Origin: Algoriphagus marincola DSM 16067
GTDB taxonomy: Bacteria > Bacteroidota > Bacteroidia > Cytophagales > Cyclobacteriaceae
Direction: 5' to 3'
DNA length: 64,000 bases
Assembly: GCF_000429405.1 (NCBI RefSeq)
Contig: NZ_AUBU01000013.1
Location: 62,001-126,000, forward strand
Each line of letters begins with the position of its first letter. Within the stretch, counting starts at the first letter, position 1. The notes beneath the pieces are model-generated. The model did no database searches. It was not told the origin of the DNA and worked only from the letters and a program-made list of their open reading frames with translations. Positions 17,763 through 25,384 of the stretch are shown one piece after another. A program made the translations under genes and the position numbers.

Positions 17763-18496
17763 TGTGTTATTATGAATTAGTTCCACATGTCCATGATATT
17801 GGAATGGGAGATTTTATTAGGGAATATCATTTAGATGGTACAATCAATGAAAAGAATTATTTAGGAAACTATTCAGATAGAGAAAGAATTATTACTCTTC
17901 CCATTATTCCATCTATAGAAATAGGCCGAAATCATACAATTCCTGATTTGTTCAAGGCTGGAGGTGGGATCTCACCAAGGTTTGTCATTTCGAAACGATT
18001 AAAAGAATTGCTTGAAAAATATGAGGCAAATAAAAAGATCCAGTTTTTTCCCATTAAAATAGTTCAACAAAAAAGTTCTTTCAAAGATTATTTTGTAACT
18101 AACTTTTTTGGAAATGACGATTCTTGGATTGATTTTGAGAAAAGTGAATTTATTGAGCAAATAATTACTAAAGAAGGGAATCGGTTCATAAGGCTAACTT
18201 TTAAAACTGAAAATATTGAAAAAAGGTATAGAAACCTTAGTGAGTTCCTAGAACGTGCTGATGATCTATATAATAATGACAATAAACTATTCGCTAAAAG
18301 GGTCTTCATTTCATCATCATGTAGTGAAGATGTGTTAATCTTGGATTCCTGTGTATCGCTCAACATGATAATTTCAGATGAATTGAAAAGAACTATTGAA
18401 AAGCAAGGGTTTTTTGGTATTGAATTCAAACCCCTGGAAATCTCCGACAAAGAATGGTATGGCCCCAATGGTTTGAGAAAGCAGTTTTACAAATAA
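17762..18496 (+). CDS. Candidate immunity protein for the AHH toxin tip (DUF1629/Imm11-like)
   Basis: The 244-residue protein starts at an ATG that overlaps the toxin TGA (TGATG), the usual translational coupling of toxin and immunity genes. It has no signal peptide or membrane helix. The central region (ISKRLKELLEKY, FFPIKIVQ) and C-terminal segments (VFISSSC..., GFFGIEFKPLEI) resemble DUF1629-type immunity proteins from memory. Position gives the function better than sequence does. The gene is markedly AT-rich, ends in a good terminator, and sits between direct repeats. Confidence 0.65.
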   Translation: MCYYELVPHVHDIGMGDFIREYHLDGTINEKNYLGNYSDRERIITLPIIPSIEIGRNHTIPDLFKAGGGISPRFVISKRLKELLEKYEANKKIQFFPIKIVQQKSSFKDYFVTNFFGNDDSWIDFEKSEFIEQIITKEGNRFIRLTFKTENIEKRYRNLSEFLERADDLYNNDNKLFAKRVFISSSCSEDVLILDSCVSLNMIISDELKRTIEKQGFFGIEFKPLEISDKEWYGPNGLRKQFYK

Positions 18497-18500
18497 ATCG

Positions 18501-18540
18501 AAATCCGGTCCTGAATATTCAGGGCTGGATTTTCTTTTTT
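18501..18540 (+). terminator. Terminator after the candidate immunity gene
   Basis: An inverted repeat AATCCGGTCCTGA/TCAGGGCTGGATT (two mismatches) is followed by TTTCTTTTTT, immediately after the stop at 18496. It marks the right end of the toxin cassette before the direct repeat. Confidence 0.75.
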
Positions 18541-18555
18541 ACTTGATACTAGTTG

Positions 18556-18683
18556 TTCTGCGTCTCCAGACGCTGGACATTCTGCTCGTTATTCCTCTGC
18601 CATAGTGAAAAATGGATCGTAAAACCCTATGTTCACTATGTTTCTATGTGGTTTTAAAAAAGAGGAACCACATAGCCACCTAG
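18556..18683. repeat. Right copy of the dispersed direct repeat flanking the toxin/immunity cassette
   Basis: It matches 16761-16887, including the CTATGTGGTT/AACCACATAG hairpin and the upstream GCGTCT-CC-AGACGC palindrome. The remaining 136 bp up to the next gene hold no recognisable feature. Confidence 0.85.
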
Positions 18684-18819
18684 TTTGGAGTTGACTAATT
18701 GCAAATGAATTTGAGAAACTGTATGAGTTGAGGGACTCGAATTAAAAGATTGCAAATCTCCCGATCTTACTTCGAGATTACATCCGAGATACTTATCGGG
18801 ACTCGAAGAGCGGTTTGGT

Positions 18820-19947
18820 TTACGATTTTATTTCTGATTGATTCCTGACAATTCTATCAAATATCCCCACCCCCGTTTCGATCAATTCATCCGGGAAATC
18901 ATAAGTTGGTTCATGGAGTTGGGGAGAATTCTCTCCTGTACCCAAACCAAATAAATAAGCGGGACAACTTTGGCTGAAAAGTCCAAAATCCTCGGACCAA
19001 CGGAAGGGATCTTCTTTTTCTACCACTTCTAATGCTAAATTTTCAAAGGCTTGCTCGGCTAATTTTGCTGCGGCAGGGTCATTCTTCGATACAGCAAAGC
19101 TTTCCTGGAATTGCATGTTAATGTCCAGGTTTTCAGTTTTTGCTAGCTGTTTTGCTTTGTTCTCTACCTCTTCGATAAGCTGTTCTAGGTTTTTTTGATC
19201 AAAAGCCCGAAGGGTCAAACTCACACTGCCTGTACCCGCACTGGTGCCAAAAGCCAAACTCCCGATCTGAACATGGATGACCGTAGCCAAACAATATCCC
19301 GGTATACCTTTACGTATTTCAGGCAATGCCAAAATTAATTTGGAAATGGCCTCTGCAGGATTTCGCCCGTCCTCCGGATGGGCTGCATGGGAGGTTTTTC
19401 CTATGAATTGGAGAGTCATGCCCGTACTTCCTGCGGCAAAGCTTCCTTTTCGGGTAATGATCTGATGCAAGGGAAATCCGGGTAAATTGTGAAGGGCAAA
19501 AGCAAAATCAGGTCGGATTTTATCAAATTTTGGATCTTCCAAGACGCCTTTGGCTCCCTCGCCGGTCTCTTCGGCAGGTTGGAAAAGCAGGACTACCTCC
19601 CCGGATTCGGGACGGTTTTGGGATAGTTTTTCTCCCAAGCCACAGATAATAGCCATATGGCCATCATGTCCACAGAGATGGCCTTTTCCGGGGATAGTAC
19701 TCCGATAGCTTGGATTTCCTGTTTCAATAATAGGCAAAGCATCTAATTCGCAGCGAAAAAGCAGACGTTTACCGGGACTTTTTCCTTTGAAAATGAAAGC
19801 TAAGCCTGTTCCCCCCAATTCTTCTATAATCTCATCTGGCTTTAAAGGCCTGAAAAAATCCAGAATCCGTTGGGCGGTTTGATGCTCATCTCCTGCGATT
19901 TCGGGATGTTGATGAAGGCTGTGTCGAAGTTGGATGAGTGGGTTCAT
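18820..19947 (-). CDS. M20D family amidohydrolase (N-acyl amino acid / hippurate hydrolase-like)
   Basis: The 375-residue cytosolic metallopeptidase-fold enzyme has LHQHPEI at the N-terminus and the M20D metal site: Cys92-Gly-His94-Asp-Gly-His, then the catalytic Glu126-Glu127 (PAEETGEGAKG) and His153 (ALHNLPG). A dimerisation or lid domain spans about 170-290, and a C-terminal LHEPTYDFP metal-binding region is present. Family members remove acyl groups from amino acids such as N-acetyl or auxin conjugates. The substrate is not predictable. It is an isolated gene with no visible operon partner. Confidence 0.93.
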   Translation of the reverse strand: MNPLIQLRHSLHQHPEIAGDEHQTAQRILDFFRPLKPDEIIEELGGTGLAFIFKGKSPGKRLLFRCELDALPIIETGNPSYRSTIPGKGHLCGHDGHMAIICGLGEKLSQNRPESGEVVLLFQPAEETGEGAKGVLEDPKFDKIRPDFAFALHNLPGFPLHQIITRKGSFAAGSTGMTLQFIGKTSHAAHPEDGRNPAEAISKLILALPEIRKGIPGYCLATVIHVQIGSLAFGTSAGTGSVSLTLRAFDQKNLEQLIEEVENKAKQLAKTENLDINMQFQESFAVSKNDPAAAKLAEQAFENLALEVVEKEDPFRWSEDFGLFSQSCPAYLFGLGTGENSPQLHEPTYDFPDELIETGVGIFDRIVRNQSEIKS

Positions 19948-20515
19948 GCTGTTAATGTGGGGTTTCCCGAATTACTTTGCAAATCATTTGATTTTTAAAA
20001 TCCATAATAACTTGAGCTACCGAAGATTTAAAAGAGATTGATCGCATTTTAGCCTTTGGTTTTTGTCTTTTTTTCACCAAATAGGGAAGGGGTTTATGAA
20101 CACTTATTCCAAATTAGTCTACAGCGATTCATCACTGCTAATATTCAGGATGTGTTGGCTACCATCAACCCATTCAAAATACTCTTTTCAGTCCCGTGAG
20201 GACATAGCATAATATTGCTTGTGGTTTTGATCTCTAGAATCCTTTGCTTCTTCTAAACTTTGCGGGAGAGAAATTGCCAAGCCCCGCATCCTTTTGAAAA
20301 ACTTTGAGACTGCCGCGCTCCGTAAACTACGCTCGCAGTGACGCTCAGACTTTACCTCTTCTAAGCTTTGCGGAAGAAATAATCAAGGCATTAAATTTTT
20401 TCTGCCTGATTTTCAATTGGAATCATTTTTGCCCCAGCTTTTTTACTAGCAATCGGGAACTTACGTTTCATTCTTGCTATTTTAACCCATCAATCAACCT
20501 TTAACCACAACTTTT
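19948..20515. repeat. Gene-free region with degenerate dispersed repeat elements
   Basis: No gene is seen in these 568 bp. A hairpin-like AGTCCCGTGAGGACA element lies at about 20189-20205. Two about 33-bp degenerate direct repeats with core CTTCTAA-CTTTGCGG lie at 20242-20274 and 20350-20382. Between them a GCGAGCGTAG-type palindromic segment lies at about 20308-20350 (minus strand). These resemble scattered intergenic repeats of Bacteroidota. The 3' end should hold the promoter of the small CxxC gene at 20516. Confidence 0.5.
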
Positions 20516-20692
20516 ATGAGCGAATTACAATTGAAAGAACTCGAAGCACAGATTGCCGAATTGAAAGGCAAGCTTACAGGAGATATGTTTCAGGACATGG
20601 ATATCCGTGATCAGATCCACAATCTCGAGATGAAACTGAAGGGCGTCAAGCCCATGGATTCCAGTATTGATTGCATCGGTTGCGGAAGCTGA
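20516..20692 (+). CDS. Small cysteine-motif protein (58 residues, C-terminal CxxC)
   Basis: The ORF begins ATG-AGC-GAA and encodes a short helical protein: a charged N-terminal helix (ELQLKELEAQIAELKGKL), a DMFQDMDIRDQIHNLE segment, and a C-terminus ending CIGCGS. The heptad-like spacing suggests a coiled coil with a possible metal- or redox-active CxxC tail. I do not recognise a named family but the codon use looks coding. It ends 6 bp before the RluE-type gene, in the same reading frame, so the two are almost surely co-transcribed. Function unknown. Confidence 0.75.
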   Translation: MSELQLKELEAQIAELKGKLTGDMFQDMDIRDQIHNLEMKLKGVKPMDSSIDCIGCGS

Positions 20693-20698
20693 TCAGTT

Positions 20699-21295
20699 TT
20701 GAACCGGTACTTTATCATTTACAAACCCTTTGGGGTTTTGAGCCAATTTAGCGGAGAGGGGCAGACACTAGCCTCTCTTTTTCATTTCCCCAAAACAGTC
20801 TATCCAGTCGGTCGTCTCGATAAGGACAGCGAGGGCTTGCTCATCATCACCGATGATAAGCAGCTCAATCACCAACTGCTGAACCCCCGGTTTGCCCATC
20901 AGCGAACTTACCTGGCGCAGGTGGAGGGAATTCCCGATCAAGAGGCCATGCGCCAGTTGGAAAATGGCGTGACGATCAACGTGGATGGGAAAATGTATTC
21001 CACCAAGCCTGCCATCGCAAAAATCCCGGAAGAAATCCCATCCCTGCCAGATCGGAATCCTCCTATCCGCTATCGCAAAAACGTGCCCGATACCTGGATA
21101 GCCTTGACCTTGATCGAAGGAAAAAACCGGCAGGTGCGAAAGATGACAGCCGCAGTGGGCTTTCCTACCTTGAGGCTGGTTCGCTGGTCAGTGGAGAAGT
21201 TGACGATTGAGGGCTTTCAGGTGGGTGAAGTCCGGGAAATGGGTAAGGAAGAAATATACAAATCCCTAGGCTTGACTGGTTTTCGGAGGAGGTAA
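20699..21295 (+). CDS. RluE-type 23S rRNA pseudouridine synthase (RsuA/RluE family)
   Basis: The 198-residue enzyme isomerises a uridine in 23S rRNA (U2457 in E. coli RluE). It has the N-terminal YKPFGVLSQF, the catalytic Asp41 in GRLDKDSEGLLI, and the C-terminal NRQVRKMTAAVGFPTLRLVR block. It lacks an S4 domain, as expected for the RluE branch. The start must be TTG 20699: the in-frame TGA of the small upstream gene ends at 20692 and no other start lies between that stop and the conserved domain. Coupling to the CxxC protein is likely. Confidence 0.9.
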   Translation: MNRYFIIYKPFGVLSQFSGEGQTLASLFHFPKTVYPVGRLDKDSEGLLIITDDKQLNHQLLNPRFAHQRTYLAQVEGIPDQEAMRQLENGVTINVDGKMYSTKPAIAKIPEEIPSLPDRNPPIRYRKNVPDTWIALTLIEGKNRQVRKMTAAVGFPTLRLVRWSVEKLTIEGFQVGEVREMGKEEIYKSLGLTGFRRR

Positions 21296-21491
21296 GTTTT
21301 GGTTTATGCTCACCACGACGCAGTGGTGCCAGGATTTTTTATTTTGGAAAGGGGGAAAATGCGAAGGTTTGATCCCAAAATAGCAGAAATATTGGTTGTA
21401 GAGGCTGTCAAATGTGTTTAAGCGCAAATGGGGTTTGGGTTGATACTTGAGCAGGCAGGTCTTATTTGAATAAGGAAGAATTATAAAAAAG

Positions 21492-22022
21492 ATGAAATAC
21501 ATTTCCATCAAATTTAGAAACCGACAATGGGATGCACAAATTAATAGTGGTAGGTATTCTATCATGTTTGTGGCTGTAATTGCTAAGTCTAAGGGATTGG
21601 AAAAGTCATTTATCGAACTTAGAGGGAAAAATTTTGTCACAAAAGAAATACATTCTTGGATCAAATTAGAAGACATACAGGCAGAAGAAGAAGTTCAATT
21701 AGAACTATGTAATGGAGAACAGTCCAGAAATAAAAATTCACAGCCTGAGGAAGTACAATCTCAAATTGTTCAGCAATTATCTATCGATAGGCCGAGTCCC
21801 AATTACTTTACTGTAAGTTTTAATGATCAAATGGTGGAAGGAGTAATCAAATCGGATGCAAATGATACCATATTTCTACTTTCTGTAAAGGTATTTGATA
21901 AGGATGAACAGATAGAAGCCTTACTATTTGGAAATGCGGCCCATAATCAGGACGATGAAGGGAGTATTTCGCTGGATATTGGAAATGCACGACATTTTAC
22001 CCTTCGGTTCAAGCACAAATAA
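21492..22022 (+). CDS. Unknown protein, first of a five-gene small-protein array; two tandem beta-rich domains
   Basis: The 176-residue protein has no signal peptide, membrane helix or known domain. Residues about 2-73 and 104-175 look like an internal duplication: KYISIKF/NYFTVSF starts, then IMFVAVIAK/IFLLSVKVF, then IELRGKN/ALLFGNA. A glutamine- and serine-rich linker (about 75-100) separates them. The first half also resembles the proteins at 22968 and 23406. Unlike its four neighbours it lacks the C-terminal tail Y/F-x2-L-x3-L...G-L-I. The start is the first ATG after a 196-bp gap. Function unknown. Confidence 0.7.
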   Translation: MKYISIKFRNRQWDAQINSGRYSIMFVAVIAKSKGLEKSFIELRGKNFVTKEIHSWIKLEDIQAEEEVQLELCNGEQSRNKNSQPEEVQSQIVQQLSIDRPSPNYFTVSFNDQMVEGVIKSDANDTIFLLSVKVFDKDEQIEALLFGNAAHNQDDEGSISLDIGNARHFTLRFKHK

Positions 22023-22067
22023 ATTGTATTTCTATGGCTGGTGGCTAGGTTTTTCGGTTTAAGGCAT

Positions 22068-22406
22068 ATGGAAATTATAGAATGTAATATTGGAAAAAGG
22101 AAGGTAGTATTTGGCTTGCCGAATGCTGGAACCATTCACTTTAATTTAATCTGCAAGTTGAATGCACGGGGAGTGATTGAAGGAGCAGAATTAGACATTT
22201 CGGCAATTCAGGATGAAATTAAATACAATTTCCTCCACCTGAAGTCAAAAGATCTTTTCCCCATAGAAGTTCAATCTAGTTCGGAGGATACCATCAATTT
22301 ACCTGCACCGATTTTCAGGAATAAACCGAGAATGCCAGTTGAAGCGAAGCTATTCTGGTATAAAAAGCTGAAAAAAGAGCTGCAGGATAAGGGTTTACTA
22401 AAATAA
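22068..22406 (+). CDS. Unknown small protein, second of the array
   Basis: The 112-residue protein (from ATG 22068; a GTG at 22041 would add nine residues) has an N-terminal beta-rich region with VVFGLPNAG, a proline-containing middle, and the tail WYKKLKKELQDKGLLK. That tail matches the C-termini of the next three proteins. No catalytic motif, signal peptide or membrane segment is visible. Together with the neighbours it suggests divergent paralogues made by duplication. It lies 45 bp after the first gene and 15 bp before the third. Confidence 0.65.
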   Translation: MEIIECNIGKRKVVFGLPNAGTIHFNLICKLNARGVIEGAELDISAIQDEIKYNFLHLKSKDLFPIEVQSSSEDTINLPAPIFRNKPRMPVEAKLFWYKKLKKELQDKGLLK

Positions 22407-22421
22407 AACGAATAATACGCT

Positions 22422-22760
22422 ATGGAAACACTTTGCTATGAAGATGTTAATAGTCCCAAGCTAATCGCAGGATTCCCAGGGGAAGGAGATTTGGTGTTTT
22501 CTATTCTGTTTGATACGGATGAATCAGGTCAAGTCAAGCATACCAGGACAGAAATATCTGGCGCCTATCAAAATTCCTCCTATCTTTTTTATAAAACAAT
22601 GGAGACAACCATACTTCCTATCAGGATCTCTAAAAAACGTCAAAAAACAATTCAACTACCGGACAGTATCAAGCAAGAGGAACATGAGATGAGCGATGAG
22701 TCAAAATTAGATATGTATCTGAAGTTAAAAGCAGACCTGCAAAAAGAAGGACTGATCTAG
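22422..22760 (+). CDS. Unknown small protein, third of the array
   Basis: The 112-residue protein has a beta-rich N-terminus with LIAGFPGEGDLVFSILFD, comparable to VVFGLPNAGTIHFNL in the preceding protein. It ends with MYLKLKADLQKEGLI, the shared tail. The middle (about 60-95) is basic then acidic and probably unstructured. It starts 15 bp after the second gene, so the two are most likely one transcript. A 207-bp gap without gene signals follows. Confidence 0.65.
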   Translation: METLCYEDVNSPKLIAGFPGEGDLVFSILFDTDESGQVKHTRTEISGAYQNSSYLFYKTMETTILPIRISKKRQKTIQLPDSIKQEEHEMSDESKLDMYLKLKADLQKEGLI

Positions 22761-22967
22761 ATGTTGCTGTTCTCTTTCTTTTCCTCTGAAATTATCGGAA
22801 GTTGAGTTTGTAAAATTTGGTGACTTTATAATACTGTGTGGAAATTTTTACCATAATTGGGTAGATTTTTTGTCTTGAAAATTTCGGAACTCAAGGAACT
22901 TGGACGGAATATAGGTGCCTATTGTAGTGTGAGGTCTAGAATAAAATAATTTAAAAATTGTGAGAGA

Positions 22968-23297
22968 ATGATTGGATTCAAAATAGAGGGTAAAGGAATA
23001 AAACTATCAGTTGCCTCAGATGCCATACATGTGATTTTCGCTCTATTGGCCAAAGAATCTGAAGAAGAATTAAGCCTTCATATCAGAGGCTCTAATGATT
23101 TCTTTCAAGAACAATTAAACTGGGGTTCAATAAAATTAGAGCCTGGAGATAAGTTTCATATAATGGTTGAGGAGATAGGCGAAATTTCAAAACCAAAAAA
23201 GAAAGAGTTTCATGAAATCTCAGAAGAGCGATTAACAGAGGAGGTGGAGACTTATTTTGCTCTTAAGCAGGAACTGGAAGATGCAAACTGGATATGA
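22968..23297 (+). CDS. Unknown small protein, fourth of the array
   Basis: The 109-residue protein is the clearest single-domain member: HVIFALLAKESEEELSLHIRG, then LNWGSIKLEPGDKFHIMVEE and EISKPKK, then an acidic helix and the tail TYFALKQELEDANWI. The core aligns by eye with the protein at 23406 (VEWLNKDIKVGDEFVIKVKE...NIS) and with the first half of that at 21492. The shared pattern is W, then I/L-x-L/V-x-G-D-x-F-x-I-x-V. Nothing in it identifies a function. Confidence 0.68.
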   Translation: MIGFKIEGKGIKLSVASDAIHVIFALLAKESEEELSLHIRGSNDFFQEQLNWGSIKLEPGDKFHIMVEEIGEISKPKKKEFHEISEERLTEEVETYFALKQELEDANWI

Positions 23298-23405
23298 CTT
23301 CTAGCCTGATTAAAAAAGCAAATACTAAAATGATGGTATTTATGTAAGATTCTCCCCAAATCGAGATTGTGAAAGATTATGTGACACCTAGAAGATGTAA
23401 AAAGT

Positions 23406-23783
23406 ATGAGTAAGGATAAAGTATTGGGGTTTGAATTGATTCATCAGGGAAAGAAGGTATTTGGTGGATTTAAAAATGCATCAATTACTTTGATTTTTTC
23501 TAAAAATACCGAAGCTCATGAAAAAGACCTAGAGATCATGTTTTCAGGTCAAAATCTTGAGTCAGACGAATCCGTTGAATGGTTGAATAAAGACATTAAG
23601 GTAGGGGATGAGTTTGTCATCAAAGTAAAGGAAACTGATAACATCAGTCCTTACAGAGTCAAAGAGAAACCGCTCCCCTATGCAGAAGTATTGGCGAAAA
23701 TGATCGAAGAAGAAATATTGGCTATGAAATTCAAGCAGTTTAAATATTTGGAGAGAAAGCTTAAAAGCAAAGGATTGATCTAG
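23406..23783 (+). CDS. Unknown small protein, fifth of the array
   Basis: The 125-residue protein starts LGFELIHQGKKVFGGFKNAS, then shows the shared beta core with VEWLNKDIKVGDEFVIKVKE and NISPYRVKEK. It ends with a longer acidic helix and the tail FKYLERKLKSKGLI. It is the longest single-domain copy. Lack of a signal peptide suggests a cytosolic location, or export by a system that needs none. It is 108 bp from the preceding copy. Confidence 0.68.
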   Translation: MSKDKVLGFELIHQGKKVFGGFKNASITLIFSKNTEAHEKDLEIMFSGQNLESDESVEWLNKDIKVGDEFVIKVKETDNISPYRVKEKPLPYAEVLAKMIEEEILAMKFKQFKYLERKLKSKGLI

Positions 23784-24227
23784 CAGATTATCCTCTCCTG
23801 CTTTCGGAAAAGCAGGATAACCTACTATTAAAACCCTTTGGTCGTAGTGACTTTGAGAAAGGAATCCCGATTAAAATTCCTTTTGCTATGCTGAGATTGC
23901 CACTTTATGCCTTGAAAAATTCAGTCTACTAACCACCTTTTTAATATATTCTATGTCTTGCTGGCACATTGATTTTCATTTCCGTTTTAAAATCATGGGC
24001 CAGCGCTTGGGTTGGAAATTGCTTTAAATCCCCGGGATGCTCCCGGGGCTATTACAAGCCGTGCCTTCAGCACTCTACTTTTCCACTTCGCGCCTTTGCG
24101 AGAGATATTCCCTCTTAAAAATTCCTAAAAATCCACTTACTCCCCTGAGATTACCGCTTCAAAGAATTAAGATTGCGCTTGGGACAAATTATTCTATTTT
24201 TACACTTCTCACAGAAAAATTAAGCAG
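23784..24227. repeat. Gene-free spacer with a dispersed double-hairpin element (24030-24075)
   Basis: The 444-bp spacer contains CCCCGGGATGCTCCCGGGGC, then TATTACAAGCC and GTGCCTTCAGCACTCT (24030-24076). The last 16 bases are identical at 52251-52266, and the CCGGG-hairpin plus TACAA plus second-hairpin layout recurs at 52286-52332. No gene is seen in the rest. Confidence 0.65.
24173..24202 (+). promoter_or_regulatory. Possible promoter of the moxR gene (Bacteroidota type)
   Basis: TTG at 24173-24175, a 19-bp spacer, and TATTTTTA at 24195-24202 match the TTG-N17-23-TAnnTTTG consensus with one mismatch. The predicted start of transcription lies about 20 bp upstream of ATG 24228. Confidence 0.35.
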
Positions 24228-25199
24228 ATGTATCAGGACAAAATCCAAGCTGTCACAGAGGAAGTTCGTAAGGTCGTCGTCGGTCAGGACAAAATGGTCA
24301 ACCGATTGTTGATCGGCCTTTTTACCAATGGTCATATTTTGCTCGAAGGGGTGCCGGGTTTGGCGAAAACCCTGACCGTTAATACCCTGGCCAAAGTGCT
24401 TCATTTGGATTTTAACCGGATACAGTTTACCCCTGACCTTTTGCCTTCTGACCTGATCGGTACCATGATCTACAATCAGCAGAATGGGGATTTTGAAGTG
24501 AAAAAGGGACCGATTTTCTCTAATCTGATCTTGGCGGATGAGGTCAATCGATCCCCGGCTAAGGTGCAGTCAGCTCTCTTGGAGGCTATGCAGGAAAAGC
24601 AGGTGACTATCGGAGAAACTACCTTTCAGCTAGATCGTCCTTTCTTGGTTTTGGCTACGCAAAACCCAGTGGATCAGGAAGGAACCTACCCCTTGCCGGA
24701 AGCTCAGGTCGATCGATTTATGATGAAAGTGCATATTGACTACCCATCCAAGGCAGATGAAATGGAAGTGATGCGCCGCATGGCGAATATGTCCTTTAGC
24801 TCCGAAGTCAATGCGGTCCTTTCCAAAGAGGATATCTTTGGTATTCGGGATGAAATCAATGGAATCAAAATCGCCGAACCCCTCGAGCAATACATCATCG
24901 AATTGGTATTTGCAACCCGATTCCCAGATCAGTACGGTCTGAAAAATGAAGCTAAGTATATCCAATTTGGTGTATCCCCACGTGCGAGTATCAATCTAAA
25001 CCTCGCATCCAAGGCGGTAGCCTACATGGATGGGCGGGATTATGTACTTCCGGAGGATATCAAGGAAATCGCCGAGGATGTGCTGAATCACCGGATTATT
25101 CTCAATTACGAGGCAGAGGCGGATGGAATCGACACCCGTGACTTAGTGAAAATATTATTGGAAAAGGTGCCGATTAATAAGTCGGTAACATTGAAATAA
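24228..25199 (+). CDS. MoxR family AAA+ ATPase
   Basis: The 323-residue chaperone-like ATPase has Walker A GVPGLAKT at 41-48, Walker B LILADEVNR at about 100-108, sensor 1 FLVLATQNP, and the C-terminal lid domain. MoxR proteins usually sit in an operon with DUF58 and von Willebrand factor A proteins, and help mature or activate partners. Here neither follows: the next gene, after a terminator, is a lipoprotein. Either the partners lie elsewhere or this copy acts alone. Confidence 0.93.
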   Translation: MYQDKIQAVTEEVRKVVVGQDKMVNRLLIGLFTNGHILLEGVPGLAKTLTVNTLAKVLHLDFNRIQFTPDLLPSDLIGTMIYNQQNGDFEVKKGPIFSNLILADEVNRSPAKVQSALLEAMQEKQVTIGETTFQLDRPFLVLATQNPVDQEGTYPLPEAQVDRFMMKVHIDYPSKADEMEVMRRMANMSFSSEVNAVLSKEDIFGIRDEINGIKIAEPLEQYIIELVFATRFPDQYGLKNEAKYIQFGVSPRASINLNLASKAVAYMDGRDYVLPEDIKEIAEDVLNHRIILNYEAEADGIDTRDLVKILLEKVPINKSVTLK

Positions 25200-25218
25200 C
25201 ATGAAAACTTGATTTAAG

Positions 25219-25247
25219 TGGCTTTCTGAAAGGAAAGCCTTTTTTTA
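25219..25247 (+). terminator. Terminator after moxR
   Basis: GGCTTTC and GAAAGCC arms with a 6-nt loop and a T7 run, about 20 bp after the stop. It isolates moxR from the lipoprotein gene. Confidence 0.75.
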
Positions 25248-25384
25248 TGCTAAATCTGTTAATCCAATATTAAATTCTGAATTCATTTTTAAAAAAAGCA
25301 TAATTCGAATAATTCTCTTGTGGTAGAAAATTGAATCAGTTTTGCATCGAAATAAAAGCAAAACCAAAATTCAATCTATATCAC

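Noticed and set aside
20690-20701. UGA readthrough or selenocysteine joining the CxxC protein to the RluE-type protein
   Set aside because: The frame is shared and continuous through a single TGA, but there is no SECIS-like structure and RluE starts naturally at its conserved N-terminus. Coupling is simpler.
24037-24312. Open frame starting in the spacer and overlapping moxR
   Set aside because: It is out of frame with moxR, crosses the hairpin element and promoter, and has no domain.
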